Shown: one piece after another, positions 9,058 to 18,814 of the stretch
How positions within the stretch are numbered: the first letter of the stretch is position 1
Layout of the letters: every line of letters starts with the position of its first letter
DNA from: Euglena gracilis
Lineage: Eukaryota; Euglenida; Euglenophyceae; Euglenales
Length of the DNA stretch: 64,000 nucleotides
Direction: 5' to 3'
Assembly (NCBI GenBank): GCA_039621445.1
Contig: CP154954.1
Location: 30,756,395-30,820,394, forward strand
Program-made: the position numbers and the translations under genes
Notes under the pieces: model-generated
What the model was told of the DNA's origin: nothing
Seen by the model: the letters and a program-made list of their open reading frames with translations, nothing else
Databases searched by the model: none

Positions 9058-10426
9058 ACCGCTGAAAATTTTTAAGCACGAGATCCTTAATTGGTAAGGC
9101 AGCCACCTGATTTTGCACTTGTTTCAAACTTTCCTGTGGCAGGCTGTCCAAAATTCGTAAAAATTCCTGCCTCAGGGCCAAAAACTGATCACAGCTCGAA
9201 GAAAACTGCTGGGCCAGATTTTCCTCAAAACTTTTTTCCTGCCCGACAAAATGTTCAAGTGCCTGTGCGTCAATTTTTTGCACAGAAATTTGCACCTGGG
9301 CCTCACATTTTTTCTCAAAAAGTTCAAAAATATGTTGGCAGTCAGCCCTGGCCGTTTCTTCGATTCGTGCAGCCATGTGCTCCACCAGGTGGATGTCGAC
9401 AGCGGGGGGTTGTTGTTGCTGCTGCTGCAGAACCCACTCTTCGTTGGCTTTTTCCAAAGCCAAAACCCGAAAAGTCAGGTGCTGCACTGTCCACTGGAGG
9501 TCTCTGTTACTTTGTAAAAATTGCCCCCAGGGGTCTTCAAATCCCTGATTTTGTGAACCCCCCCTGGGGGTGGCTTCAGAACTTTCATAGGCTGGGGGTT
9601 GAACCTCCTCCTCACCCCCCTCGATGAAAATATGAGGAGGCTGGGGGGCTGCAGCAGCTGCTGGCTGACCGTGATTAACCTCACGGTGCAGCCGTTTTTG
9701 CTGAACTTCATCACTACCTGGTGATGAAGCTGGTGTTCGGGGTGGCCGAGTAGAATTCGAGCTGGGCTGGTCCTTCGGGTTTTACTCTGCCCCCTCGACT
9801 TCTGCTATGACCCGCTCGTTGCTGTCCCAATTATTATTGTTTAAGCCCAGCACATGGCCCTGTGCTTGCTTTTCAAAGAAAACTGGGCTGGGGTTATCAC
9901 CCCCCTGCCCTGACGAGGCACTTGCCGTTTCCTTCGCCAGCCCATCTACCTGGGATGGTTGGGAAAACTGCAAAAGTGCCACCGGCTCTTGGGCTGGTGT
10001 TGAAGAAACTGGTTGAGCTGGAGGCAAAGGCAATGCAAAAGCGGGTAATGATGGCAGATTCCCTAAATTTTGCACGCATGAAAAGTCTGGGAGAGGTTGC
10101 AACTCAGGCAGCACAAAACCGTACCCCATATTTTGCAAAGGCAAAACCCCTGAAAAAGGCTCTGGAAAACACGGTTGGTTGGAAATGACAACCTGGCCAT
10201 CCCCACCCTGAAATTCCAACATCTGTCCCATATTTGTGGGGGTTCTGAGTTCAGCCAAACTGGTTTCGGGTCCCAACTCCCTGTTCCCCGAAATTCCAAT
10301 CGTCAGATTTGCCATCTGAGATTGGGCCATTGGCTGATCGTCAAAGAAAACATTCTGAGCAGGGATTTCCAACCCACAATTTCCGACAGAAGGCTGAAGG
10401 ATCAACCTCTGCTTACCATACTTCAC
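8966..10426 (-). CDS. Gag N-terminal segment (glutamine/proline-rich, coiled coil), one in-frame TAA
   Basis: One reading frame runs from about 10426 to 8966, interrupted only by a TAA at 9782-9784. The upstream part (10426-9785) is P/Q/G-rich without known motifs. The downstream part contains a PPAY sequence (PPxY type, which can act as a late-domain motif in retroviral Gag but may be chance), a run of six glutamines near base 9410, and a strongly predicted-looking coiled coil (HMAARIEETARADCQHIF... to NFQRFAENF). It then hands over to the capsid frame by a frame change. It probably encodes the amino end of the gypsy Gag; start codon unknown. The lone TAA could be a mutation or a second recoding point. 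Confidence 0.5.
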
Positions 10427-10429
10427 ACC

Positions 10430-11441
10430 CGTGCTGCCATGTCCCCCGGCAGCACTGGGGTGAAGCGGAAACCCCCGCCCCGGGCCAGTTTCCGGCGTAG
10501 GATCGTTTTTTTGGCTCCTGGAGCCGACTTGTGTCGGAAATTTTTTCCTATTCTGCTCCCCCCTGTGGCCGAAACTGGGCCATTATTTCCAAGGAGAAAC
10601 TTCCCAGTGGACCCTCCCCGACCCCTGAGGGGGGTGTCACTGGGATCTCCAAGGGGGGTGTCTTTGGGGTTTCAACCCCTCCCTGCTCAGTTGAACCAGT
10701 GAGAGCCAACACCCCCCCCTGGGTGTCATTTCTCACAGTTTCTGGGCCAAAAAGGGGGTTTTGGGGTGAAATTTGGCCAGTGGTTGCCTGAGTTGAAGAG
10801 TCCCACCCCCCTGCCCCTTTTCCCACAGATGAGGTGGGGGGGGAAGACAAACCTCACCTTCTTCAAATGATTGATTGTTTTGTTGATCTTCCATTTGCAA
10901 TTGAAATTCCAAATTCAATACTTGATTGTAATTGGATGCAATTGCCACAACAAGTACAATGGTGCAACAGGTAAAGAGGAAAACCCTGTGAAAAGAAAAT
11001 GATTTTGATGCCCTTGATGGGCAGTTAAATTTAGGATTGAGTGCGCTGATTCCTAAGCGCTCTCAAATCCCAAATCTTAGCCCATTGCATCAAAATCAAC
11101 CAACCCAGCTCAAAATCAAGGTTTCCCCCCTTGATTTCGATAAATTTTGCTGAATTCCATCATTATTGAGCTTTGTAAACCCCTGCAAAAACTCCAGGAA
11201 CTCAGGCGCCAATCTCTTAAAATTCTGTTCCAAGCGTTTGCAAGCGCTCTCACCAAATCCAACATTTTCTCTTAAAACCAAAGGAAAAATGCATAAAAAG
11301 CTTAAAATGTGCTAAATAAACCCAAAATCACCATTTGGGAATACCTAGCATCACTCAATCTCTCTCCTTGCACAACCAAACCATGGGCGCCCTAGGAGAG
11401 GGAATTTTAATGGAAATCTTTAGAAAGCCTTAAAATTAGAG
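10430..11441 (-). other. Leader/5' region of the gypsy element; no clear gene
   Basis: Minus-strand reading of 10430-10950 still looks protein-like (a Q-rich start, LQMEDQQNNQSFEEGE, then PPLEIPVTPPSG), so Gag may extend to about 10950 across another frame change. From 10950 to 11441 the DNA is A/T-rich with no coding signal and is a candidate 5' LTR or leader; because the 3' end of the element is missing, no second LTR copy is present to test this. Confidence 0.35.
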
Positions 11442-12340
11442 CTAAACCGCCCTTAAAAGGCCTTCTAAAAGGGAAAAACTCCGCCGCCCGGCGGTCGACC
11501 TCAAACGGTCGTCAGATCGTGTTTCCAGAAAATCCATTATCCAGTCCCAGCGTCTTTGTAGGAAGGTGGGGTTTTGAAAGATATTGCCCAGGGGTCGTCC
11601 AAGTTGACAGTCATGTGTTTCGATTCGCCAACGAGCCCAGAGGGGGAAGTTTTCCTGGCAGAGGTAGCACGTTACAAAGGGGAGCGTTGGTTGGATCTGT
11701 TGGTTGACTGACGTGCTTGGCCCTGAGGCTGCCGGCCTGGTGCGGGTCCAACGCCAACTTTGTCCATTTAGGCAAATGTCTTCCCAGACTTCCTCGGGGT
11801 TTTCTTGGGGGCGGGACCGGCCTGCCGGGGGACCAGGGTTTTGTTCAATGTCATGCGCCTGGCGGACCAGTTGTTTAGTCAGGTTGAAGGATTGAGGGGT
11901 GGCGGGTGGCGGGGGTTCCGAGTGAGGGGGGTTTGTTTGGACTAGGCTGTGGGGGGTGGTGCTGAGTTCCTTCGGGTTTGGTGATTTCCGGTCGATGATG
12001 AGCAAGCCGAAGTGGTTTTTGGTTGGGCAGGGGTGGAAATGACGTTTTGGGAAAAGTACGGAGAGACTGCTGGAATTGGGGGTCCAGTCCTGAGGGAATC
12101 CCGGGTCAGATTTTTTTGGGTATCGGTGTTTTTTAAGGCCACAGGTTGGGGTGGACAGATTTTCCGCTGGTTCAGCTGAGTCAACTCCTGTTTTTGGGAA
12201 TGGGGGGGAAAAAGGTCCACTGGGTGGGAAAAGTGGGGGGGAACTGGGGGGGGGGAAGTGAACTCCAGTTTAGTGTTGGCTGTCTCCCGAACTGTAACAC
12301 AGGCTTCGACTGCAAAAGGAGGGCCAACGAACCAAGGTGA
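11442..12340 (-). pseudogene. LINE element F: N-terminal ORF fragment with 2A-like peptide and zinc finger
   Basis: The open frame from about 12005 to 11442 encodes a proline-rich leader, then HDIEQNPGP (11829-11855), which matches the 2A ribosome-skipping consensus D-(V/I)-E-x-N-P-G-P. About 65 residues later comes CYLCQENFPLWARWRIETHDC, a C-x2-C...H-x4-C finger. Element C has the same order (2A signature, then a C-x2-C...H-x5-C finger), so I infer F is the 5' ORF of a related LINE. It lies immediately beyond the (GTGCC)n tail of element B, suggesting that B inserted into or next to F. The rest of F is missing; the frame ends at a TAG (11442-11444) and then meets the gypsy leader. Confidence 0.6.
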
Positions 12341-12496
12341 GCACGGCACGGCACGGCACGGCACGGCACGGCACGGCACGGCACGGCACGGCACGGCACG
12401 GCACGGCACGGCACGGCACGGCACGGCACGGCACGGCACGGCACGGCACGGCACGGCACGGCACGGCACGGCACGGCACGGCACGGCACAGCACGG
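12338..12496 (-). repeat. (GTGCC)n pentanucleotide tail of LINE B
   Basis: About 30 uninterrupted copies, reading GGCAC on the plus strand. It follows the 3' UTR of element B as in element A but is longer and purer, consistent with a length-variable tail made during insertion. Confidence 0.8.
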
Positions 12497-14240
12497 CGCG
12501 CGACTCGCGTCTCGCGCGGCTCCCGTGCTCGCGCGTCGCCCGTGCGGGCGCGTCGCCTGTGTCGGCGTGCTGTTCTTTTGCCGTCGGGACGGCTCACCGC
12601 GTGCCGTTGCACCCGCCTGTCACTTGGGCGGTTTCACTTCGATTTCCGTTGGCCTGACCCTGAGGGGCGTGGGCCCTTTCTTTTTTTTTTTTGTGGGGGG
12701 GGATGGTGCTACCATCTGCGAGGTTTCTCACCTCGGCCGTGTGCATTGGATGCGGATGGGGCCCACATTCATTCCATCTTCGGTCATGGATGCTCTTTGC
12801 CATCCTTGCATATCCACCGCCGCCACGGAGGTTCCTCGTTGTGGGCCTGGTGCTGTCCTGGGCGGTGGTGCATCCCGCGGCGCTGATGTTAGCGGGAGCT
12901 CCTCCTGCCCTCGTGCTGCCAACACAGCAGAGAGTTGCTCAGCCACAAACGCCATCAATGCCGAGGAGATACGGAAATGTCTTGGGCCAAGTGTTGCCTT
13001 GCCCAGCCTTGTTTGTCGCCTAGTGCTTGCTTCACCAGCCGGCCAAGTAGCCCTGAGCCCAGGGGGCCCAGACCTGACCATGGGTGGAATGACAGTGGAC
13101 TGAACAGCCATCCGGCCGACTCGCATATTGGCTGGTTTTTGGTGATCTTCTTGTGTTCTGCCATGGCCATGTTCTTCACTGCTAGGTCTTCTTCCCAGGA
13201 CAACCCTTTTCGGAGCGGGTGAAAGACGACAAGGTCCACCGCCAAGGGCCCCGCAGGATCAACTCCATCTAATGCCACATCGGCTGGGCGCTTCTTTCCA
13301 CCGACGGCCACCTCTGTCCTTGTGTGGACACCATTCTCCCGGAGGACCATTGCCAGCGCATCTCGTACTGCATTGTGGCGCAAGACGAGTTTGTTTTTTT
13401 TGCAGCATAGCAAATGGTCCCCGAAGGGATCCAGGGAATCACCACACATGGGGCATGGGGCTCCGGATGCCCATGGAGAGATCTTGGCTCCAAGCCACCA
13501 CCGTAGCAGCAGGCGGTACTTTGTTGCTTGTATGCGCGTCCCCATTCCTTTGTTTGGGACCGTCTGCACCCAGGCTGTGGTGTGCGGCATGGATTGCAGG
13601 CGCAGCCGGCACTTGTCCCGGAGTGGGAGGACCTTCTTCAGGGCATCTTTTCGTGCTAGATGGACCTTATCTGACCACCAACGCTGACTTCTGTGGTCAT
13701 CCTCGACGTTCACCGGTTGCTTCCTCTCTACCCACTCTGGTAGTGGAGAGAACTGTACGCCCAAGGTGCATTGCAGCTCCTTTGTGACCTCGGTGAAATC
13801 CGATGGCGTTGTGCATGCTTGGGGTGGGAATTGGAGCAGTTGGAACTGTTTTAGTGCACACAAAATGCCTGCCATCCGTGCTGGTGCTTGGAGGACGGTG
13901 GGGACCTTGATTCCCAGCCCTGCCATGCGGAGTGGCAAGCTGCATTGGGCCCACTGGGATTCACTTGTCGATGGCTGGCCGATGGTGTCGTCCCATGCTC
14001 TGCGGATGACCCGATCTGCTGCTTGAAGAGGGCCCTGCAAGGCGTCTGACCGCAAAGCGCGAAGGAAATGCATGACCTTGCAAGCATCCAGACAGTACCG
14101 GAGCAAAATGTGCTGGCACTGTGGGTCGCCCAGGTTGCTCAAGACGTGGCACGATTCTTCAAGTTTGTCCACTACTGCTTGCATCTCCTTCTGGCGAAAC
14201 GTCGTCGTGGTTGGGTGCTCCACTGGAAAGCCGAGGACTC
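12497..14240 (-). pseudogene. LINE element B: thumb, CCHC and endonuclease domain, 5' truncated
   Basis: Near-identical inverted copy of element A. On the minus strand it begins at VLGFPVEHPTTTTF just after the reverse transcriptase palm (the upstream codon is TGA and the sequence changes to satellite), so it is 5' truncated, as is usual for LINE insertions. It retains CLDACKVMHFLRAL, which A has lost, then the zinc motif CPMCGDSL...LLCC and RPADVAL...AVDLVV. A few missing bases near 12972 (compared with A) shift the frame and end the ORF at 12955, before the last tens of codons seen in A. The 3' UTR (12497-12720) matches that of A. Confidence 0.85.
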
Positions 14241-14247
14241 ACAAGCC

Positions 14248-14955
14248 TTGTCGGGGTGGGGGAAAGGCCGGCAGAGGGGACTGCGGCAGCACCCAGGGGA
14301 GGGACAGGCCCGCCCGGGCTCACCGAGGGAGAGATCCTTGGTGGTGTCTCCCTGGGATCACAGCCCATCGTAAACCCCGATAAGGTGTGGGCCAGCCTGT
14401 TGGTGCTTGGGGGAGTCGGAGTGGGGGAAAGGCCGGCAGAGGGGACTGCGGCAGCACCCAGGGGAGGGACAGGCCCGCCCGGGCTCACCGAGGGAGAGAT
14501 CCTTGGTGGCGTCTCCCTGGGATCACAGCCCATCGTAAACCCCGATAAGGTGTGGGCCAGCCTGTTGGTGCTCGGGGGAGTCGGGGTGGGGGAAAGGCCG
14601 GCAGTGGGGACTGCGGCAGCACCCAGGGGAGAGACAGGCCCGCCCGGGCTCACCGAGGGAGAGATCCTTGGAGGAGTCTCCCTGGGTCACAGCCCATCGT
14701 AAACCCCGATAAGGTGTGGGCCAGCCTGTTGGTGCTCGGGGGAGTCGGGGTGGGGGAAAGGCCGGCAGTGGGGACTGCGGCAGCACCCAGGGGAGGGACA
14801 GGCCCGCCCGGGCTCACCGAGGGAGAGATCCTTGGTGGCGTCTCCCTGGGATCACAGCCCATCGTAAACCCCGATAAGGTGTGGGCCAGCCTGTTGGTGC
14901 TCGGGGGAGTCGGGGTGGGGGAAAGCTCGGCAGTGGGGACTGCGGCAGCACCCCG
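14248..14955. repeat. 165-bp tandem satellite, about 4.3 copies
   Basis: Successive copies of a GTCGG(A/G)GTGGGGGAAAGG landmark begin at about 14250, 14415, 14580, 14744 and 14909, giving a 165-bp period (one unit is 164 bp). Units differ by only a few substitutions. Because 165 is a multiple of three, 55-residue repeats are open on both strands, producing spurious ORFs. It directly abuts the truncated end of LINE B. It may be a minisatellite of a neighbouring LINE or a local satellite; no function is evident. Confidence 0.9.
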
Positions 14956-15628
14956 GCTGGTGCAGAAGGTGTTGCCTTTGCAGGGGTAACAGGGGTAACA
15001 GAAAGACTGAGGGGCGGGGTGGGGGGGGAACGGGAGGAGCAGTGAATAGCTGGTGAATTGGGCGGTGGAAAAAGGAGAAATTGTGATTTAAACAAGCAGG
15101 AGTGTCAAGCTACACCAAGCTGGCATTCAAATTTGGCGGTGTGGGTTGTCAGCGAAACTCGTTTGATTTGCTTTCTGAGGTGAGGGTTCGCGCGTGAGAC
15201 AGATGTACGGTGGTGGGGCGAACCGAGTCCACCGACCAGTGGCACAGCCTACTGGGTTTGCCAGATTTCGAAGGAGGAGGGCTATGTACAGATGGGCGCA
15301 GCCCATGGGCAGTGTGGTTGTGTGCGGTGGCAAGGTAGGGGGTAAGGGGGTTTAGCAGCGGGGCCAGTGGGCTTCAAGGCGGTCGTGTAAGTGCCAGGGG
15401 TCGACTGCTGGTGGGGTTGGTGCCCTTCGGGCAACCTGGTCCGTTATCGGGGAGATCACGTTCGCGGCTGTGGGGCATGGTTGTGGGCGGTGGTTGGGTG
15501 GCTTTGTGGGCCACCGTTTGGCGGCTTTGTGAGCCACCGTTTGGTTCCCGGGCCTCGGTTCATTTTTCCGGACGTTGTAGTGACCGGCGGGCGTGTTGAC
15601 GCGATCAACGCGGAGTCGGTCGGTGAGG
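14956..15628 (-). other. 3' untranslated region of LINE C with a conserved hairpin block
   Basis: No coding signal. At about 15208-15297 lies a block (GGTGGTGGGGCGAACCGA..., then CCACCGACCAGTGGCAC..., ending CTATGTACA) that recurs with a few differences at about 24003-24087, the other end of LINE C, in the same orientation. GGTGG and CCACC inside it can pair. Repeated GGGTTTG/GGTGGTTG words follow. Confidence 0.55.
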
Positions 15629-18217
15629 TCAACGAAGGAAGTGTTTCGGGCGTAGCATCTGTGCCACTTGGCGGAAGAGGGCCAACGCGATAAGCTGATA
15701 GCCTTCGGCCTGTCGTGTGCAACGCACGTCACCCTGCTCCCACGTAGCGGTCCGTTTTACCATTCTGGTCAGTAGTTTGGCACTTTCCGGTCCCAGCCCA
15801 CCCCACGTGCCCATTGCCACAGTGGCGAATGACCAACCGCCGTTGCGACATGGGACATCGTATTTGGCGTGTTTCGCTTGCTCCCGACGCTTAAGGAAGG
15901 TTCTCCAGGGTTCCCGGGTCCCGCTTCTCTCCGCGGCTTGCCACCCGTGCGCAACGGTCAGATCGACAGCTGTGGGTTTGCCATCTTGCCAGGTGGCGAG
16001 CAATAGATCCGCTGGCCGGAGCGAGGTGTCCGGTTGATTGGGCACCTGAACTTCGCGCTGTACACTTTGGCCGTTTGCGGACAGGAGGTTAAAAAGGGCG
16101 TCCTGGACGGCATTGTGCCTGTTGGCGAAATTGTTCCGGATACAGCAAATCTCATGGTCACCATATATATCCGTGGTACTCTGGCAGCCTGCGCATGTCC
16201 CGTTGGCTTCAGCCAAGGGGAGGCCCAGCCACCAGTTCAGACCCAGGCGGTAGTCGGCCGCGTCAATTGTGGTGTGAAGGGCCTCGTTGGGTGTGGCGAC
16301 CATCCACCCGTGACCGATGCCATGCGCTTGCTCCATCAGCCGGGCTTGATCTCTTGCAGGGATCCGGCTCAGCAGACGGTCCACCGTGGTCCGGGCTAGC
16401 TGGGTCTGCCACCATCGCTGCGAGGTGTCATTACCCGAGGCTGAGGCGAAGGACGCGGTGGTTAGGAGCCGTTGGCTTTCGGGGTGCTGGGGGCCCAGCG
16501 TGGAACAGAGGTCGTTGGCGGGTTGCTGACAGATGCGTTCGGACAGGGCAGCGACGTAAGCAGGGCAGGCAACCTTCTTGTGTCCGTGGGTGTAGTAGTG
16601 GCATAAAGCCGCGGTGCGAGCCGCACCCTGACAGGCGGCGGGGATGCGAAGACCGCACCCGCCGTCAGAGAGGGGGAGGGCTGCCTGCTTTCGTTGGTCG
16701 GCGTTGAGTGCTCGGCCAAGGATGTCTTCAAAGGCGATGAAGATGGTCTCTCCGCACCGAGCGACTTCCTCTTGGGCCTCATAGGAGTCTGAAGCGCGTA
16801 GGAGGTGGTTTACCTTGCAACCGTCCAAGCAGGACCGGAGCAGGTGGTGCGCAAGCTGTGGATCAGAAACAGAGGTGACCAGGTCAGTGGCTTTCTCAAT
16901 TCGGCCCGTGGCTTCCGCCCAGGCAGCCGCCGTGTGGCCCGCGGTGGTTGGGAAGTCGACTGCAGCCGAGGACAGTGATGCCAGAGCCCTCGGTCCAGGG
17001 TACCAACTGGAGGTGCTCTCGCCCCGGAATGCGGGCTGCGGCAGGACCCCAGGCCACGCATTTGGCCAAATTCAGTTGCACCCCGGTACGTTCGCCCTCC
17101 ACTCGTAGAAAGTCCAGGCACTTCTGCAACATCGCAGGCTCACCGATCAGCAAGCCGTCGTCCAGGTACCAGGAAGACCAGAGCAGTTCCGCTTGTTGTG
17201 CAATTGTTTCAACTATGGTTTGGAGACCCACAGCGAAGCCAATCGGGCCCAAAGGGCAGCCCTGGTGCGTGCCCCTGGTGGATGGGAGAACCCGTCCGTC
17301 GCTGAACAAGTGCGCCAGTTGCCCGTACGCAAAGCGCAGGTAGTTGAACAGCGCGGGTGTGCGCGTTTGCGCTTCTTGGAGCAGCACCGTGCGGTCAAGG
17401 GTATTGAAGGCATTCTTCAAATCAACCTGCAAGACCGCCCAGTTGCCCATGGGGTCTAGCTTCCTGACCAAATTTTGGGCCGTGATGGCGACGGATTCAG
17501 CTGCGTTGGAGACTCCCACCCCAACTTGAAGGGGGCTCAACCGGGCAACTTGGTCCTTGGCGGTTCCGGTGTGAAGGAGCGCCTTTCCCACCAAGCGGCG
17601 GAGGGTTTCACCCACTGCGATCGGCCTTACCCCGTCATCCTTTTTGCGCAGGGGGGTCAGGTTAGCGGAGCACCAACTTGGGGCGTGGTCCGAAGGCAGG
17701 TTGCCCTCCACCCATGCTGCGGCCAGCAGGCCCAGTGCTGTCAGAAGGCGTGCGCCGTGACCAGGGCGGCGGACAGCGTCTTGTAAGTGACAGGGGCGCA
17801 GACCGGAGGGGCCGGGGGATGATGTGCGTGGGAAGCGCAAGATGGCCTCGCGCAAGAGCTCCTCCCACCGAATGCGTTGACCGTCTGGGAACGGCGGTAG
17901 CTTCCCCGGCAGGTTATTGGGGTTGACTGGCCGACCCGTTGGGTGCAGGTCCTGCAGCTTGGCCCACACTGCAGAGTCACTGGAGCGGTGCGTTCCCTCG
18001 GACAGAAGGACCTGCAGGGCTTTGGCTGGAGCACCTTCTCCACTGCGGGCGCGCCGGAGAACGTCGGACCGCAGGGGGCGGAGCTTCTCCACCGACGAGG
18101 GCGGGCGCCGCCGGAGAAGCGGTCGGCACCGAAGAGGGGTGCGAGATGCGTGCCTTTTTTGGCACTGGCCACCTGCGAGGACCAGCTTGGGTGGCCGACG
18201 GCGGAGTCGGTTGTCAT
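15629..18217 (-). pseudogene. LINE element C: reverse transcriptase and CCHC/endonuclease domain (frameshifted)
   Basis: Upstream frame (18092-16896): LQDLHPTGRP, GPSGLRPCHLQDA, GVRPIAVGETLRRLVGK, LQVDLKNAFNTLDR, GTHQGCPLGPIGF and the catalytic SSWYLDDGLLIG near 17165. Downstream frame (to 15629): CLDGCKVNHLLRASDSY, GCGLRIPA, the zinc motif CAGCQSTT...GDHEICC, and the endonuclease-like RPADLLL...AVDLTV. The two frames meet near 16960, where comparison with element E (GITVLGVPVDFP) suggests two missing bases. The product would copy its RNA at a nicked target. The GC-rich composition matches the N-terminal ORF upstream (18815-23982), and same strand and order argue for one element of about 7.3 kb once the inserted LTR element is discounted. 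Confidence 0.85.
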
Positions 18218-18814
18218 AATGTCGTCGGCTGGCCCGTCACCTCAGCTGGGTGCGCTGCTGGAGATGGCTGTGGAAACATCTCTGCTGCCCTGCGGCTTCC
18301 CGGGCGTTGACTGGCGGACCGAGCCAGCTTGGGGAAAGCCATGACGCTGAGAGTGTCGCCGGGTGTGCTACTCGATGATAGCGTCGGCCATGGTCTCCGT
18401 CACCTCACGCTGGTTTGCAGGGGGGACGAGGACAGGTTGGCGCGGCAAAGGAGGATCTCCTGCGATGCCGGCTGCGGTGGAATAATGAGACGCGGGCGTG
18501 TGGGGAGTGTGGCGGAGGTCGATGCCGTTGCCGGGTCTGGGTGGATGGTGCGGCACGTCGGTCGCTGGTTTGCTCCGTGAATAGACGGCGCGGGGTGCGT
18601 GCGACTGCCGTACTGATGCGTTGCTCTGCCGGGTGCGTGCTGCCGGTGTCCGAGGTCCAGGGTGCTCTCGATGCAGGTCAGAAGCATCCCGCGACCTGTA
18701 GCGGTTGTGTGGGGTAGGTGTGGGGGTGGTGCGGGGGGGGGGGGGGGGGGGGGTGGGGGGGGGGCAGGGGGGGGGGGGGGGGGCAGGGAGCTGCGCAGCA
18801 GGACGTGTCACGGG
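18218..18814 (-). other. Linker between LINE C ORFs, dominated by G homopolymers
   Basis: Contains long G runs on the plus strand (about 18735-18782 and 18834-18849). The N-terminal ORF of LINE C ends in a poly-proline stretch created by these runs. Homopolymer length errors here could easily hide whether the two ORFs of C are one continuous frame. No independent gene is seen. Confidence 0.5.

Noticed and set aside
14121-14989. Long repetitive ORFs on both strands over the satellite
   Set aside because: The 165-bp period keeps frames open; no domain, both strands equal.
15205-15297. tRNA-derived SINE (GGTTCG on the minus strand resembles a B box)
   Set aside because: No convincing A box or cloverleaf; stem GGTGG/CCACC does not fit a T arm.
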